A stretch of DNA of 64,000 nucleotides. Origin: Catenaria anguillulae PL171 (Eukaryota > Blastocladiomycota > Blastocladiomycetes > Blastocladiales > Catenariaceae). Location: NCBI GenBank assembly GCA_002102555.1, contig MCFL01000086.1, positions 1-64,000 on the forward strand. The letters are read 5' to 3'. Below, in pieces: positions 1 through 12,125 of this stretch (its first letter is position 1; each line of letters begins with the position of its first letter). Both the position numbers and the translations under genes were made by a program. The notes beneath the pieces are model-generated. The model was not told the origin of the DNA. It saw nothing but the letters and a program-made list of their open reading frames with translations, and did not search any database.

Positions 1-963
1 TGCATGGCGCTTCGGCAGCGTCAGCCGACGGGAAGACAATCACGGCGCGGGACAGCTTTTTGCCGTCCTTGTTCAGCTCAATGCGCCAAGCAGACGCAGA
101 GAGACCGGCGTTCTGAAGCGCTTTGCCAATCAGGATGGCAGTGGCACCGGCAGGGACACCGTAAAGGTGGCGCGAGGTGTCGCGGTCGGTGCGACGGCAA
201 TTGCGGGCAGCGAAGAACGAGTCCGTCATCCGGAGCAAGTGGTCAGCGACAGTGATGGTACCAAGGCGGAGCAGATTGGAAGCAATCGCGGCGTGGTCGG
301 GTGAGACGATTTCGGCCCGCCACGCGCCATAGAAGCGGTCATATACGTCAGGTGTAAACACCTTGACGCGAGCGGCAGCCGGGAGCTTCTCAGCCAAACG
401 GGCAGCGATGGCGGCAGGGACGATGCCGACAGGTGCATCGTACAAATAAATGGCCGAAACCTTGGTGATTGGAGCAGCGGCAGGCGGGGTGTACTCTTCG
501 AGGATGGTGGTGACACCCTCGGACCCGTGCAGTGGGCGGGCGTGTTGAACCGCATGGTCGCGGCCTTCACTCGTGTAGAATTCGATCACGATACGTTCAA
601 GGTCCGGTTGACGCACACCCTCAGAGAAAACCCGAGGGATACTGAAGTTGCAGGCAGACTTTTCGAAAGCCCCAGTATGGTACTGGAAGCGAGCGGTGTT
701 CAACTTTTCGGCGCGGGACGTACCAGGCATTTTGGTCAGGAGGCAGGAAGCAAAGAAACGTTGGCTAGCGGTAGGGCGGGTCGGAGTCGGGACGTCTTCG
801 TCCATCTTGTCGTCGTCGTCGGCCGGAGCGGCAAAGCGGAGGGGAGCGGGGCGGGGGGCGGCAGAGTGGGCGGGGGCAGTGACAAATCGGCGGTGTAGGC
901 CTGTTGATCAGGCGGGGGGCGAGGCGAATCACCCATTGTTTGGGTGGCGGACGGGTCGGTCAT
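1..963 (-). CDS. hypothetical protein, possibly retroelement-derived (truncated at window edge)
   Basis: An open frame runs leftward off the window. The likely start is the ATG at 963 (MTDPSATQTMGDSP), followed by a Pro-rich stretch. One base appears to be missing near 890, after which the frame stays open from about 890 to the window edge. An alternative start with no correction is the ATG at 805 (MDEDVPTP). The protein has a disordered Pro/Ala/Asp-rich N terminus and then a globular part (SRAEKLNTARFQYHTGAF, later DSFFAARNCRRTDRDTSRHL). I do not recognise the family. The disordered-then-globular layout and the position beside a tRNA gene make a retrotransposon gag/ORF1 one possibility, but no zinc knuckle, protease or reverse transcriptase is visible in this window. 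Confidence 0.45.
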
Positions 964-1091
964 GGCCGAAAATCGTCCGTTCGACTTGATTTTTTGACAG
1001 GGTAGGTAAGTTGGGGCGCTGATTCGATTGCGCGGGGTTTCGTAGCGATATTGTCACTATTGGCTTTTTATCATGTTCCCTTTCCCTTAAA

Positions 1092-1163
1092 GGGGCTTTA
1101 ACTCAGTGGTAGAGTGCTCGCTTTGCATGCGAGAAGCCGCGGGTTCGAACCCCGCAAGCTCCA
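1092..1163 (+). tRNA. tRNA-Ala (anticodon UGC)
   Basis: A complete 72-nt cloverleaf. The acceptor stem GGGGCTT pairs with AAGCTCC (one G·U). The anticodon stem CTCGC/GCGAG encloses loop TTTGCAT, giving anticodon TGC. The T arm is GCGGG-TTCGAAC-CCCGC. There is no intron and CCA is not encoded. The internal pol III B box (GGTTCGAACCC) is intact, and T-rich runs from about 1176 onward could serve as terminator. Confidence 0.97.
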
Positions 1164-1855
1164 AGCTCACGCCTTGCCTTTTCAATTTTGTTTCTTTTCA
1201 TTCCGTCAGCCAGCCATTTGACCAGCCTTCCACTTTTGTGGAGGTGATGAACAATTGGATCAAAGGGGCTCAAAGACGATTGACCTCGTACCCCTGGTCT
1301 TCAAATCTATTATGTGTAAGCTGATGTATTGGATAGGTTGCTGTTGAGGGGACAATGTTGAACCTGACAGATCACAATGTATGCGAGTTTTGTTATGTGG
1401 GTGAGAAAGCTGAATGCTTGCAATGATTCAGATCGTCTGCCACGTTTTCTGAGACTGTCAATATCAATAACTGAAACCAGCGAAACTTGGACTACAAACA
1501 TTAAGCAATGTCTTCTAGGTAATGCTCCCATGTTACAGCTCATTCAATATCACGCACCTGAGACTGACTGCCTTGAGCGACCTCGAAAAATTCATGTGTT
1601 GCATGACGATATGAGAACTTGCAGCTCGACATTGCAATGATTATGAGGCACAGGCTGGTCCCCGTGCACTCCCCTATTCTTCAATCCTGTTTCCTGCTCG
1701 CTCCCAAGCGTCTCTTGTGGGTTGTGTCTAATTCTGAGATGCACAAATTGAAATCCTGTAAACAATGCTTAAATTTGATGGAGTGAAAAGGTACAAGTGC
1801 ATGTGTCGAAATGTGCCAGGCAGCAAGGATTGCAAGTACCAACAGGACAAAACGT
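1164..1855. other. intergenic, no gene seen
   Basis: AT-richer stretch between the tRNA and the 3' end of the subtilase gene. Open frames here are short, lack fungal codon bias and show no domain. Confidence 0.6.
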
Positions 1856-3752
1856 TCATTCGGTTGGTCTTGAGTACACAAGGAGATTGGGTGTGTCGTT
1901 TGGAACGCTTGCAACCACGTTACGTGAGGCGCGCTCCAGCAAGGCGAGCTTGAGGCGACTGGGTGAATTACCATTGTACCATGATGACGACAAATAAGCT
2001 GCTGCTGTGCCTGAAACTACAGAGAATTTGCAAAACAGCCAAGCCAAGTAGTGTTGGTTAAAACTCCAAGCACACTTGGCGCTGTCATCGGGAGACATAC
2101 CATAGGGTGTCGCAAGACTGTGATATCAAATTGCGGGATCAACTCGTTGAATCTGGCACAACCAATACAGTGAGACAACACGAACCTGGTTCCTGAAATG
2201 TCCTTCGTCTTGCCCCCTCCAATCGTAATGGTGTGAACCTTTTCGCCAGGCGCGAGCTACAATGCAGACCAGTCCGTTTCCAATGATTTAGTAAAACTTT
2301 TGGGTGCGACCAAACCGTCATCAGGGGCTGCGTTACTCAAGTACAATTGTCACCTATTTGGGCCAAACGTTCGCGAGTGTAAGCCGAGTCTCAAAGGCAC
2401 AATTAGCATGGGGAACAGTAAAGCGTACGCATTTTCCATGATTGGAAGCCCAATTGTTCGTTTGGGCAAACTTGTCATTACGATCGGTGGCGCCAACGAC
2501 AACGATGTCCGTTTGCACCTGGCAGACGCAGGTGTCAGTGTACAAGCATCCGCGCCTTCGTTACCAGCCGCGGCAAACTGGTGATGATTCCGTCAGACAA
2601 TGTTTTTAAAGTTGTGCAAATGACCAGATCGATCATTGGCATGCGTACCAAGTTGCAGCCAAAATCCTGTACGGCTGTTTTCACAGCTTTATCGACTGCT
2701 TTTGAAGTCGTAAACCCAAGACTCATGTTAATGACGTGTCCACGGTGACCATGTTCCTTGCATTTGGGGGCCAAATATTCAAGTGCTCGGATGAGATCGT
2801 CGGTTGTACCTGATGGGGCAGCAAGCAGAAAGACGTGTCAAGCGCGGAGTCAAAGTAGAAGTAACAAAGCAAAAGTCGTGACAAAAGAAGGGAAATCATG
2901 GACCCTGTACATACCCTCGCCCTTGTCATTCAACAACTTGACGTCAACAATACGTGCCGCTTTGGCAACCCCTGCCCATTCACCGGCGATGACGCCAGCG
3001 ACCGATGTCCCATGGCCATGGTAGTCGCCATCCTTGAAGTTTCTGCTCGCCTTCCAACCACGAACTGCACGGCCACCAAAGTCGGGGTGCTCAATCTCGA
3101 CACCTAATAGAGCGCATAAGTTAGGACCCTTGGGCAACGATGAGCGGATGATGCACTTGTGGGCAAACCAAACAAGTCGCACCACTGTCAACGACGTATG
3201 CGGTAACACCCTCCCCAGTTGCATCACCGGCATAGACAAATGGGGATGTGTACTTCGGTTTGTCGCGTGAGCTAATTCGAACGAGGCCTGCAGAAGAGGT
3301 AAGTTGGCTAAAATTCGTCCTTGCCTCTGTCCAGCTGTGCATCAGTGTGACAACGAACCCCACGGCGCCCGGTTTTGCGACGCGGCAATTCGACCCACAG
3401 TCTGCTGCTCAACACCGACAACGTAAGGAATGGCTTGGATGGCCTCGAGCACCGCAGTGGACTGGACATCAACGGAGGCGGCCTCGAACTCGGATCCAAT
3501 CCTCATGGAATGACGGACGCAAGGCGAATGCTCACCCGAGATCGAGAGGCAAGCGTCATTGATGGCGGCCACTGCCGACCGCAAAGTGGCGTTGGGAGCG
3601 ATTTGAGCAATGAAGACTCGTGGCCAGTGGAACGATTTCGGCGGAGTAGTTGCAATCTCGCGGTCCGCTGCCGGGTAAGCTGCGGCGCCGCACAGCAGGA
3701 CGGCACATGTCACAAAAACTGTGATGGGGAGATTCATTCGAGAGGTGACCAT
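1856..3752 (-). CDS. secreted subtilisin-like serine protease (S8, proteinase K type), one frame defect
   Basis: Extracellular endopeptidase with I9 propeptide and S8 catalytic domain, about 413 residues. Exons on the minus strand: 3752–3359, 3287–3183, 3103–2915, 2809–2649, 2577–2429, 2256–2186, 2117–2101, 2010–1856. All introns are GT–AG. Starts at MVTSRMN or at the second Met (3737), which gives a clean signal peptide (MNLPITVFVTCAVLLCGAAA). The catalytic Asp is in AYVVDSG, His in YHGHGTSVAGV, oxyanion Asn in AAAGNEG, and Ser in SGTSLATP, whose Ser codon is split by an intron. The C terminus (ASRNVVASVPNDTPNLLVYS) is typical of the family. Exon 5 is one base short (149 nt between phase-0 splice sites), with the break near 2520 between PASA and DIVVVGATDRN. 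This is a pseudogene sign or, more likely, a sequencing deletion. Confidence 0.85.
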
Positions 3753-4663
3753 TGCGGGAAAGGGAACAAAGTATCAACGAAGGAGAACGGGCCGTTGTTG
3801 TGGCGCGGCAGAGGAGGGACATGGTACATCGTACAGCACCAGCCGAAGGTATTGGCGCCCACACCGCCGGCACCTTTTATGCATATGGGTTGACGAATGA
3901 CGGTCGCGAGGATGCACTACATGTTTGACGACATAAAAATGGATCTAGCTGAGTCCGACTTAGTGGCTTGATGGTGGTCTACGTCTGCGGATCAGAGGGG
4001 GCTGACCGCGATCGAAAGCGGTTGGCCGGGCCGGTAGCGGAATTGTCGGTGCCCATGATTGTGGGGAGCAGGTGTATTGAGGCGTGACAAGATTGCGACT
4101 TGGTCGTCGGCATGAAAAGCATTGCGCTGTCCATGTTGCAAAGTACTGTTCATAGCGACAAGTGATCATGTGCGATTGATTATTGTTTTTTTCCGCCTTG
4201 GGACTTGGCTTGAGACCGGCCACCACCGCCAACCAATGCTGGTCAACCACAGGAAGGGCCTGGAGGTCGAAGAATCCAGGACCGCCGAAGCCGACGAACT
4301 ACTTGCCATGGTGAAGCTTTAGGGCCTTTCGCCAGGAAATGAATCGGCGGTGTGTCCACACAATCGCGCATGACTCAAGTCAACAGCAAGGCTGCCCATC
4401 ATGGCAGACGTGGGTCAGTTGTCTCACCCACTTGTCTCACCCGTTTTTGTAAGTCTCTGGCCTAGGTCTCACTCCAGAGTTTTTTGAATTTAGGCGCCTC
4501 ATCGACGCTTAAAACCTCAGCAGGGTCCGCCATCTGGATTCAGTATCGACCTCTTGTCCCATTTATTGCTGCCCACCTCATCAGCGGTACTCGTTTAAGC
4601 GCTACATTGACAATCAGCACCCAACCAACGCGCATTACGTACACGCGCACATATCATAACGCT
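3753..4663. other. divergent promoter region
   Basis: About 0.9 kb between the subtilase start (−) and the start of the small gene at 4664 (+), so a shared upstream region. I see no further gene and no motif I would commit to. Confidence 0.5.
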
Positions 4664-5206
4664 ATGGACAACCATCTCATCTCATCGAGCACCGCCGCGA
4701 GCACCGCCGGCACCGCCGCTGCTGACGACCGCGTCATTCGAACCTCGCCTCTCACTGCCACCACCACGGTGCCTACCCCTCCTCCCAGTGACGGCGAATA
4801 CAAACACTTGGACACGATCCGTCTTCACGAATCGGTCGAAAACGACTATCAAACTGCACGAATTGCCCTCGACACCGCCTTACAGCGTGCCCTTACCGCT
4901 TGCCATGTCGCCGCTGAGTCTGCCCGTTCGCAGCACCTGGTCATGTGGGATGTCGCAATGCAAGAGCTCGAATGCAGGGTGGCTGGTTGTCAAGCCTTGG
5001 AAAATGACATCGGTGTGATCCATCTTGCGACGGGTACACCAGACGAGAGGACGAGGAACCTGACATGCTCACCGGAATCCCATGCTATGCACTCGACAGA
5101 AACTCACAAACAGCAACTAGATCACTTCATCAACTCGCTCCATCAAGCGTGCCAGTTCCTGGCTCAGACCAAGTCCACGACCGGTCGCATCACCCAAGAG
5201 CAGTGA
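4664..5206 (+). CDS. hypothetical helical protein, 180 aa
   Basis: Uninterrupted frame from the ATG at 4664 (MDNHLISSSTAAST) to a TGA at 5204. The first 50 residues are Ser/Thr/Ala/Pro-rich and probably disordered. The remainder is mostly helical (ESVENDYQTARIALDTALQR, then LDHFINSLHQACQFLAQTK) with several Cys. No signal peptide, membrane segment or known domain is seen. It needs no frame correction. Function unknown. Confidence 0.5.
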   Translation: MDNHLISSSTAASTAGTAAADDRVIRTSPLTATTTVPTPPPSDGEYKHLDTIRLHESVENDYQTARIALDTALQRALTACHVAAESARSQHLVMWDVAMQELECRVAGCQALENDIGVIHLATGTPDERTRNLTCSPESHAMHSTETHKQQLDHFINSLHQACQFLAQTKSTTGRITQEQ

Positions 5207-5330
5207 CAAGGGCAAAGCGAGGGTTGAGAACGATGGCATGGTAACGGTGGGGCGCTATCAGGTATTTGTATCATAGTGATTGTCACGAAAAGTACCATGT
5301 CACGTATCCAGCATCAATGAAATGGAAGTT

Positions 5331-5941
5331 TGTGTGACCATAACCAACTTATGTCGATGTGGCGCGGGCCAGGCTTGAAGGTTTTGGTGGAGGAGAACTT
5401 CGATTACCAAGTAAAGTGGCAGACAAGACCGGGGGCTCAAAGGCGCGCCACATTGGGAGTGCAGCAAATGCGCCGGATGCTAAAGGAACCTCGACCGATT
5501 CTCGAGCAAAGACACGAGGGCGAGGGGTTTGAAACTGGGAGCTGCTTGTGCGTCGACAGGACCCTGTGGATGCCATGGTGCACGCGCCAAGTGCATTAAC
5601 GACGTCGACCCCCATGGCGACGGCATGGGCCCGGCAGTAAACGTCTGGGCTGCTGGCACCATTGGTGCTGTACGGATCATGACATGGGCCCCATGATGGT
5701 CAGGTGAAAATGCGAGAGACATCCGAACAGCAAAAAAAAGGACAGCCAATGCACACCGAATGGCGGAGGGACCTTGAAAACTTGCAAGCCGGCCGGTTCG
5801 GGCTGGGAGAGCCCGCCGCACTGAGCTCCGCATTCGGAAGCAGGCAGGGAAGATAGGGGCGTTTGTGATTGCATCTTGTCGCTGTCGCAGAGAGGAATGG
5901 TGATTGATTGCGTTGTGATTGTGATTGTGCTGAAGATGCAT
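5331..5941 (-). CDS. candidate small secreted Cys-containing protein (weak)
   Basis: Two overlapping minus-strand frames look partly coding. The 5' frame (from the ATG at 5941 or an inner ATG) has a hydrophobic stretch (CALAVLFFAVRMSLAF) that could be a signal sequence. The 3' frame carries HDPYSTNGASSPDVYCRAHA, then GACTMASTGSC, and ends at about 5331. Joining them needs an intron or one missing base near 5690. No family is recognised, and it could be spurious. Confidence 0.2.
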
Positions 5942-6191
5942 GATGGGTTCGAAAATGGATTTGCCTTTGGCTTGGGTGGGCCGCTGATGGAAAGACTCTG
6001 TACAAACGTCGTATGTGAGCCAGGTCACGTGCGCCAACGCAGCTCGGGTGTGTGTGCCCAGCAGGTCCGCGTCACATCCAAACAGCAGTCTGGCGTCGTG
6101 TTGAACGTGGGAATAAATGAGCTCAATATGAGCTTAATGTGTGATGTCGGATGGAACGAGCTGAAACATTCACAGTCAATGCATAATCGCC

Positions 6192-9100
6192 ATGTCCATC
6201 GCTGCAGTTGCGCACAAGCACGCCTTTGGCCTCAAGGCCGACGTGCGTGGATGTATTCACTGGCTTGACGATGCCACAGTTGTGTATCCTTGCGGCGCAA
6301 ACTCTGTCATTTACCATGCCGAATCAAAGACGCAAAAGTTCATTCCCATGCAAGATTCATGCGATGCTATCACTGCAATCGCCCTCGCGCCCAATAAGCG
6401 CTTTATCGCCATTGCTGAACGCGGCGAATTGGGGCCAGCCATAGTGGTGTACGATTTGCTGACCCTGAGGAAGCGCAAGGTCCTTGTCATCCCGTCAACG
6501 ACAAGCCAAATAAGCGGCGCATCGACCGGTCTACCCTCCACGCTCGCAGCAACTGCATCGGGTCCGGATCCAATGACAGCATCTCCCGCCCACAGCATGC
6601 CCCCTTCGGCGGGATCCACTTTGGCCACTCCGTCAGTGCATCTTTCGACCGGGCATTCAGTCGTTCATGGCTTGGCTGATGGAACTCCGAAAGAGATTGT
6701 TTCTTTGTGCTTTTCCGCCGATTCAAAGTACATTGCGTCACTCTCTAGTGGGCCGGACTGGATCCTACACAATTGGTCATGGGAAAAGGCAAAATCATTG
6801 CGTCAGCGCGCACCAACTCGTCACCGACTTGCACTGTGTCGCACATTTGCTTCAACCCGTGGGACTCGAGCCAGATTTCAGTTACGGGTAACGGTGTGTT
6901 CAAGCTGTTCAGGTTTGTTGAGGAAGCATGCGTCAGTTTGGAAGCTCTAAAGTGGAACCGAAGGTATGGATGTCATGTTTCCTGGCTGCCGAATGCTCTC
7001 AAACGGGCGTCGCACTCTTACCACGGTGACTGACAGACGACGGCACTTGAACCATATCTCCAGAACTACCTCACTCATTGCTGGCTCACCGAATCTCGGG
7101 TGTTGGCGTCCAGCACGGACGGTCATCTCATCTTGTTCGAAAATGGCGAGCCGAAAGTGGACGTTGTCAACACGCACGGACCTTCTGGACTCCATCGCGA
7201 CGCCTTTGTGATTTTGCCGACATCTCGCGGCTTCATTTGTGGATGTCAAGCGGGTGTATTGACTGTGTACGACAAAACGGACGAGGCAAGCTATCGCAAA
7301 GCGCGCGAGTACTCTTTGCCAGAGGATCAAGCATCGGATGTCACAAACATGGCCCTGACGCCCAACGAGGAGACCTTGCTCATCACTGTTCGATCGTCGC
7401 AAATGTACTCCATTGCTATTGGCGCTGGCGAAGTCAAGCTGGATGACGTGCGGTTCGAGTCGTTCGCACAACCGTTCCACGCAAGCGCAATAACGGGCAT
7501 GGATACATGTGTTCGTAAGCCCCTGGTTGTAACTTGCAGTGCGGACCGATCCGTTCGCGTTTGGAACTATATGGACGCGACAAGCGAACTAATCAAGTAC
7601 TTTCCGGAAGAATCGTCTTCGGTCGCGTTTCACCCCTCCGGACTCTATATACTCGTTGGGTTCGCCGACAAGCTGCGCCTCATGAATCTCCTGATTGACG
7701 ACATCCGCCCTTTTCGCGAATTCCCTGTTCGGGGCTGCCGCGAGTGTCGATTCTCAAACGGTGGGCAATACTTCGCGGCTGTTCATGGTAATGTGATTCT
7801 CGTGTACAACACTTGGACCTTTGAATGCCTCGGGACGCTCAAGGGGCACAAGGGAAAGTGCGCAGCTTGTCGTGGTCCCAAGACGACTCGCGACTCGTGT
7901 CTGCAGGCATGGAAGGAGCCATATACGAGTGGAACGTCCGGAGATGCGGCGCGAATCTGAAAACATTCTCAAGTCCTGCTCGTATACTTGTGCCGTCTCC
8001 GCTGTCGGCGATTCAGCCAGGTCCATTTTCGCGGTTGGTAGCGACCGCACGCTCAAGGTACAGCTGCATTTTCAACCCATATTTTCTCTTTCCGATCATT
8101 CCTGCATGCTGAGTCTGTTCTCTTGTGCTCGTCTAGGAAATCTCGGACTCACAAGTTGCCCGCGAAATTCACTCGAACATGGTATTGACTCAATTGGTTC
8201 TTAGCCACAACGGGCGGATGATGTTTTCTGGCACCACTTCTGGCTCTGTCCGGGCCATCAAGTTCCCGTTCTCTGTGACAGACGGCGGGGCAAGTGGAGA
8301 GTTTCAAGAGCACAAGGGTCACGCAGGCCCAATCAACCGTCTCCGCGTGTCCTTTGACGACTGTTTCCTCTTCTCTGCCTCGGAAGACGGGTCATTGCTG
8401 TGTGGAAGATCAGCGACAAGGAGGCGAGCGGCCGCAATCCGGCCATCGGAGCACTTGGAGGAACAGTTGCAGTGGCGCCCCGTCGCGAAATGGTGTATGC
8501 GGACGAGATCTTGGTGACCAAGTCCGACTTGGAAGACAAGACGGCGACCATGGCAGAATTGCGTGCAAGAGTCGAGGAGCTCAAGATGGAAAACGAGTAC
8601 CAGCTCCGCCTCAAGGACATGAACTTCCATGAGAAGATCAAGGAAACGACGGAAAAGTATCAGGAAGAGATTGACGGGCTCAAAATTACTTGTGCTGTGC
8701 TCAAAGCAGACAAGGACAAGGAGAGGTGCGGCACGAGGAAGAGATGGCCGAGGAGCAACAGCGTCACGCGAGAGCCATGGAGGAGCTGGAGGCCAGTCAT
8801 TCATCCAAGCTCATGTCTGAGTACGAGAAGTACCAAGAACTCCAGAGCAAGACTGCCATGTTGGAGCAGAGCTGGACGCAACAGCTTGAAGAGTTGCAGT
8901 CGCAAAAGCAAAAGACACTCCAGGAGTTTACAAGTCAGTATGAACAGTTACTCAAGGTCAAGCAAGGCGAAATTGATCGGGTGCATTTCATTGTTCCAAC
9001 AAGGTAACGGCACCATCGATGGCTAATTACTGCTGACTTCTTACAGCTTCAAGAAGACATGCGACAACAAATCAAAGAGTTCGAAGAAACGAATCATGAG

Positions 9101-10348
9101 ACAGAGGAGGACGCCGATCAAGAAATTCTCATGCTCAAGCACAAGTATGAGAAGAAACTCCGGGAAGAGCGCGACATTGGATTGCGACTCAAGGGGGAAA
9201 ACGGCATCATGAAGAAAAAGTTCAACACCCTCAACTCGGAAATTGAGGCGCACAAGGGTGAGATCCAAAAAATGTTGATTGAGGAAAAGAAATTGCACTC
9301 CATTATCAAGAGTCTCGAAAAGGACATTGCTGGTCTAAAGAAAGAGGTACGACAGGAACTGGAAACATGACGATACTGTGATCAGGTGTCTCACTCTGCC
9401 TCTGCCTCTGTCAACGCATCCTATAGATCCAAGAGCGCGATGAGACAATTCAGGACAAGGAGAAGCGCATTTACGATCTCAAGAAAAAGAATCAAGAGCT
9501 TGAAAAGTTCAAGTTTGTGCTTGACTACAAAATCAAGGAGTTGAAGAAGCAAATCGAGCCGCGGGAGCAGGACATTGTGCGGATGACCGACCAAATCAAG
9601 GTCCCTTTTTCTGTTCTCCATTTGCGCCTGAGTGCTCGGTTCTCACGGGGCCAGCATAAGGCTAACGCGATTCGTCGTGCTCTGACAGGAAATGGACGAG
9701 GAATTGTCTTCGTACAACAAGGCCAACACAAATCTGGACTTGCTCATAAGCGACCTCCGCTTGAAACTGCGTGCATCTGAGCGGCAAGTTCAAATTGAAA
9801 AGGCAAAAGTCAAATACTTCAACTCCATGATCAAGCGGTTCAAAGCCGATTTGAATGACTGTGCTTCTCACATTCAAGAGCCCAAATTGCTCAAGGTCAA
9901 GGTCCGCCGCTTGTACCAGCTGTATTGTCAGCAGATGAAGCAGGTCGAGCAGAGTCACATCGACGACAAAGGACAACGACAGTCTCAACAGGCGGACACA
10001 AGCGACACGGCGGTTCCCGAAGGCGGCGATCAAGAAGCTTCTTTCGCTGGCCCCACTTCCGACTCGACCATGACAGAACAAACGAGGCAGCGAAACTACT
10101 TGGAGCGCACAATTGCTGGGTTGCGGCGCGCGGTTTCAAAGGACCAAGCTCGACACAAAGCCGATCATGTCAAAATCATGCAAGAAAACGTGGCCCTCAT
10201 TCGCGAAATCAATCTCTTGCGACGGGACATTCAACATCGCTCGGGCACCATGCCGACGAGTCAAGAAGTAGCCGGAGGAGGGCTTGTGGGATTGGGGACC
10301 GAAGGGCAGCCCCAAGGTCGTGAAACACAGCGACTTCCTGCCATTTAA
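6192..10348 (+). CDS. CFAP57: CFAP57 / WDR65, cilia- and flagella-associated protein
   Basis: Axonemal protein of motile flagella, known in algae and animals for inner dynein arm assembly and localisation. Exons: 6192–6963, 7037–8057, 8137–8980, 9047–9346, 9427–9600, 9689–10348, giving about 1,257 residues, the usual family length. The N-terminal half holds WD40-type repeats (e.g. ASITGMDT-like blades, [37 protein letters not shown]). The C-terminal half is a long coiled coil ([40 protein letters not shown]). The frame requires one added base near 6790, at the exon 1 splice site, near 7853, 7937, 8399 and 8724, mostly in G or C runs. With these, all splice phases close. Its presence implies a flagellated life stage. 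Confidence 0.9.
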
Positions 10349-10546
10349 CAGCCGCACCTCAACGCTTTGTGTCATCTAAGCGTTTTATTGTGTGATCATA
10401 TCTTGCGTCATACAGAACCTACCTCTTCATCTCCAATAGGGAACCACGGAAACTGTGCGCACAAGTGTATGTCAACAAGAGGTTTGTATATATACAGCTC
10501 GCTCAATCACGGGAGACCAGCCCTTGAATGAAGGAGACCATAATCA

Positions 10547-11350
10547 TCAATCGGCACATTGCATTTCGACACCAGCATCGTCCAAAGGGGGAAGTAGTCC
10601 CATTGCACGCCGCTCGAATTCAGTCGCTTCCTGAAGCGACACCATCGCAAACTCGACGCACTCCATTTCTCGGCCAGCGTCATCGAGAGGCGTTTGGTGC
10701 GATGGCGGAGCTGGCATACTCGCATTGGGTGGACGCGGCTGATTTTGCCCTGGCTGCTGATTGCAGCCGCACGGAGGGGAATCCGGACGATTGTTGTTGC
10801 CGCCCCGATTTCTGTGACCTCCGCCGTTGCCAGTCCGGTTGTGCTTGTTGCGACCACCACCGCCGTTCCCGCCACGACCATGACCTCCACCGTTCCCGCC
10901 CGACCATGACCTCCACCATTCCCGCCCGACCATGACCTCCGCCATTACCCCGCGATTTCCATTGCCGTTGTTCCGCCCTGACCGTTTCGTCCGCCTTGTC
11001 CGTGACCGCCACCCGATCGCCCATTTCCGTAACCATGGCCGCCGCGACCGCCTTGGTTGCCATTGCCGTTGCCGTATCGATTGTTGTTGCCGGGTTCGGG
11101 TACAATGACGACCGTACCGCCACCGCCAACAGGTTGCTGCGGAGGTCCTTGCTGGCCATATGAAGCCACGTCGGCTGAGAGGATATCAAGAATCACAATC
11201 GTTAACGACCGAAAGACTCACCAAAAGGGCAAGGATTGAAAGGAGAGGCGTACAGGCATGGACTTGAGTACTTGCCAGCAAGCCTGGTCCCATGACAGAA
11301 ATGGCCATGAGGCCGAGGAAGAGAGCCGATTTTCGTGAAGTTGGATGCAT
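10547..11350 (-). CDS. secreted glycine/asparagine-rich protein
   Basis: Exon 1 (11350–11272) encodes a signal peptide (MHPTSRKSALFLGLMAISVM, continuing GPGLLA). Exon 2 runs 11174–10547. The split codon joins as ACC, giving ...LLATDVASYGQQGPP. The mature protein has a VGGGGTVVIVPEPG segment, then Gly/Asn/Arg repeats (YGNGNGNQGGRGGHGYGNG and GNGGGHGRG units), and ends in a less biased tail (MECVEFAMVSLQEATEFERR). The Gly repeat frame is broken by missing G residues at about four places (10940–10975 and nearby). The likely role is cell-wall or extracellular-matrix structure. Antisense frames are shadows. Confidence 0.6.
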
Positions 11351-12125
11351 GATGGGATGTCGATACTTGGGATGGCGAATAACTTGAAGCTGTTACAATC
11401 GCAATCGTCGGAGGAAGAGCGGGAGGGATGTTCCTACATTTGTACTTGGATACGGGAAGGAAAGGGTGGTTATTGCGCGTCGAGTGTATCGAAAGCGCTG
11501 ACATTCAGTGAGTGATTCTCAATGTGGCTTCGGGAGTAGATACTCATTAATCATGCTAGTGAGTCTCTCTGTCAATGCAGCCGAGCCACCTCCGGTCACT
11601 TGTTTTCTGGTGCCAAGGTGTTTGGTAATGCACATTGGATACCTACCTGGAGCGGAGACAGCGAATTGACGTCGTGCTCATGATTGAAGCCCAATCAGGT
11701 CATGAAAGAATGCGGCGTGTGAGACATTACACGTCAGACCCAAGCCACGCGTTCGTTGACGGGCATGTACCTGGATGGAACAAACGTCTGGAACAATTCC
11801 GGAACGAACCCTGGTCATGTGATCAACCCCAACACTGTTCTGGAAGTCCTGCCGGATAAAACGGTTTCCCCAACGTCTTGCGAGCTCAAGCTCATGCCTG
11901 TCATCAGTGAGTGAGTGAGAGGATCAGAAGTATAAGCAATCAGTTTGATTGGTCGGCTCTCGAGCGTTTGCCCAGTTGCCCACTGGTTCTTCGCCGGTCG
12001 CGTGTCTTCTTCGTTCAGGTCGCTCACCCATTCTCTCCCACCGAAATCACGCACATGTCCACAATGTCTCCGATGTAAATGCACCTCGGCATCGCCTGAA
12101 GATACACCAACTTCCACTGTAGATC
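11351..12125. other. intergenic (divergent promoters)
   Basis: Lies between the start of the Gly-rich gene (−) and the start of the P450 (+). No coding potential or RNA gene was seen. Confidence 0.5.

Noticed and set aside
6192-10348. Programmed ribosomal frameshifting in CFAP57
   Set aside because: Six shifts in one gene, all lost bases in simple runs, with the same defect in unrelated genes. A sequence-error pattern fits better.
10528-10935. Plus-strand Cys/Arg/His-rich frames opposite the Gly-rich gene
   Set aside because: Produced by the Gly/Asn codon repeats of the minus-strand gene, which has a signal peptide and intron.
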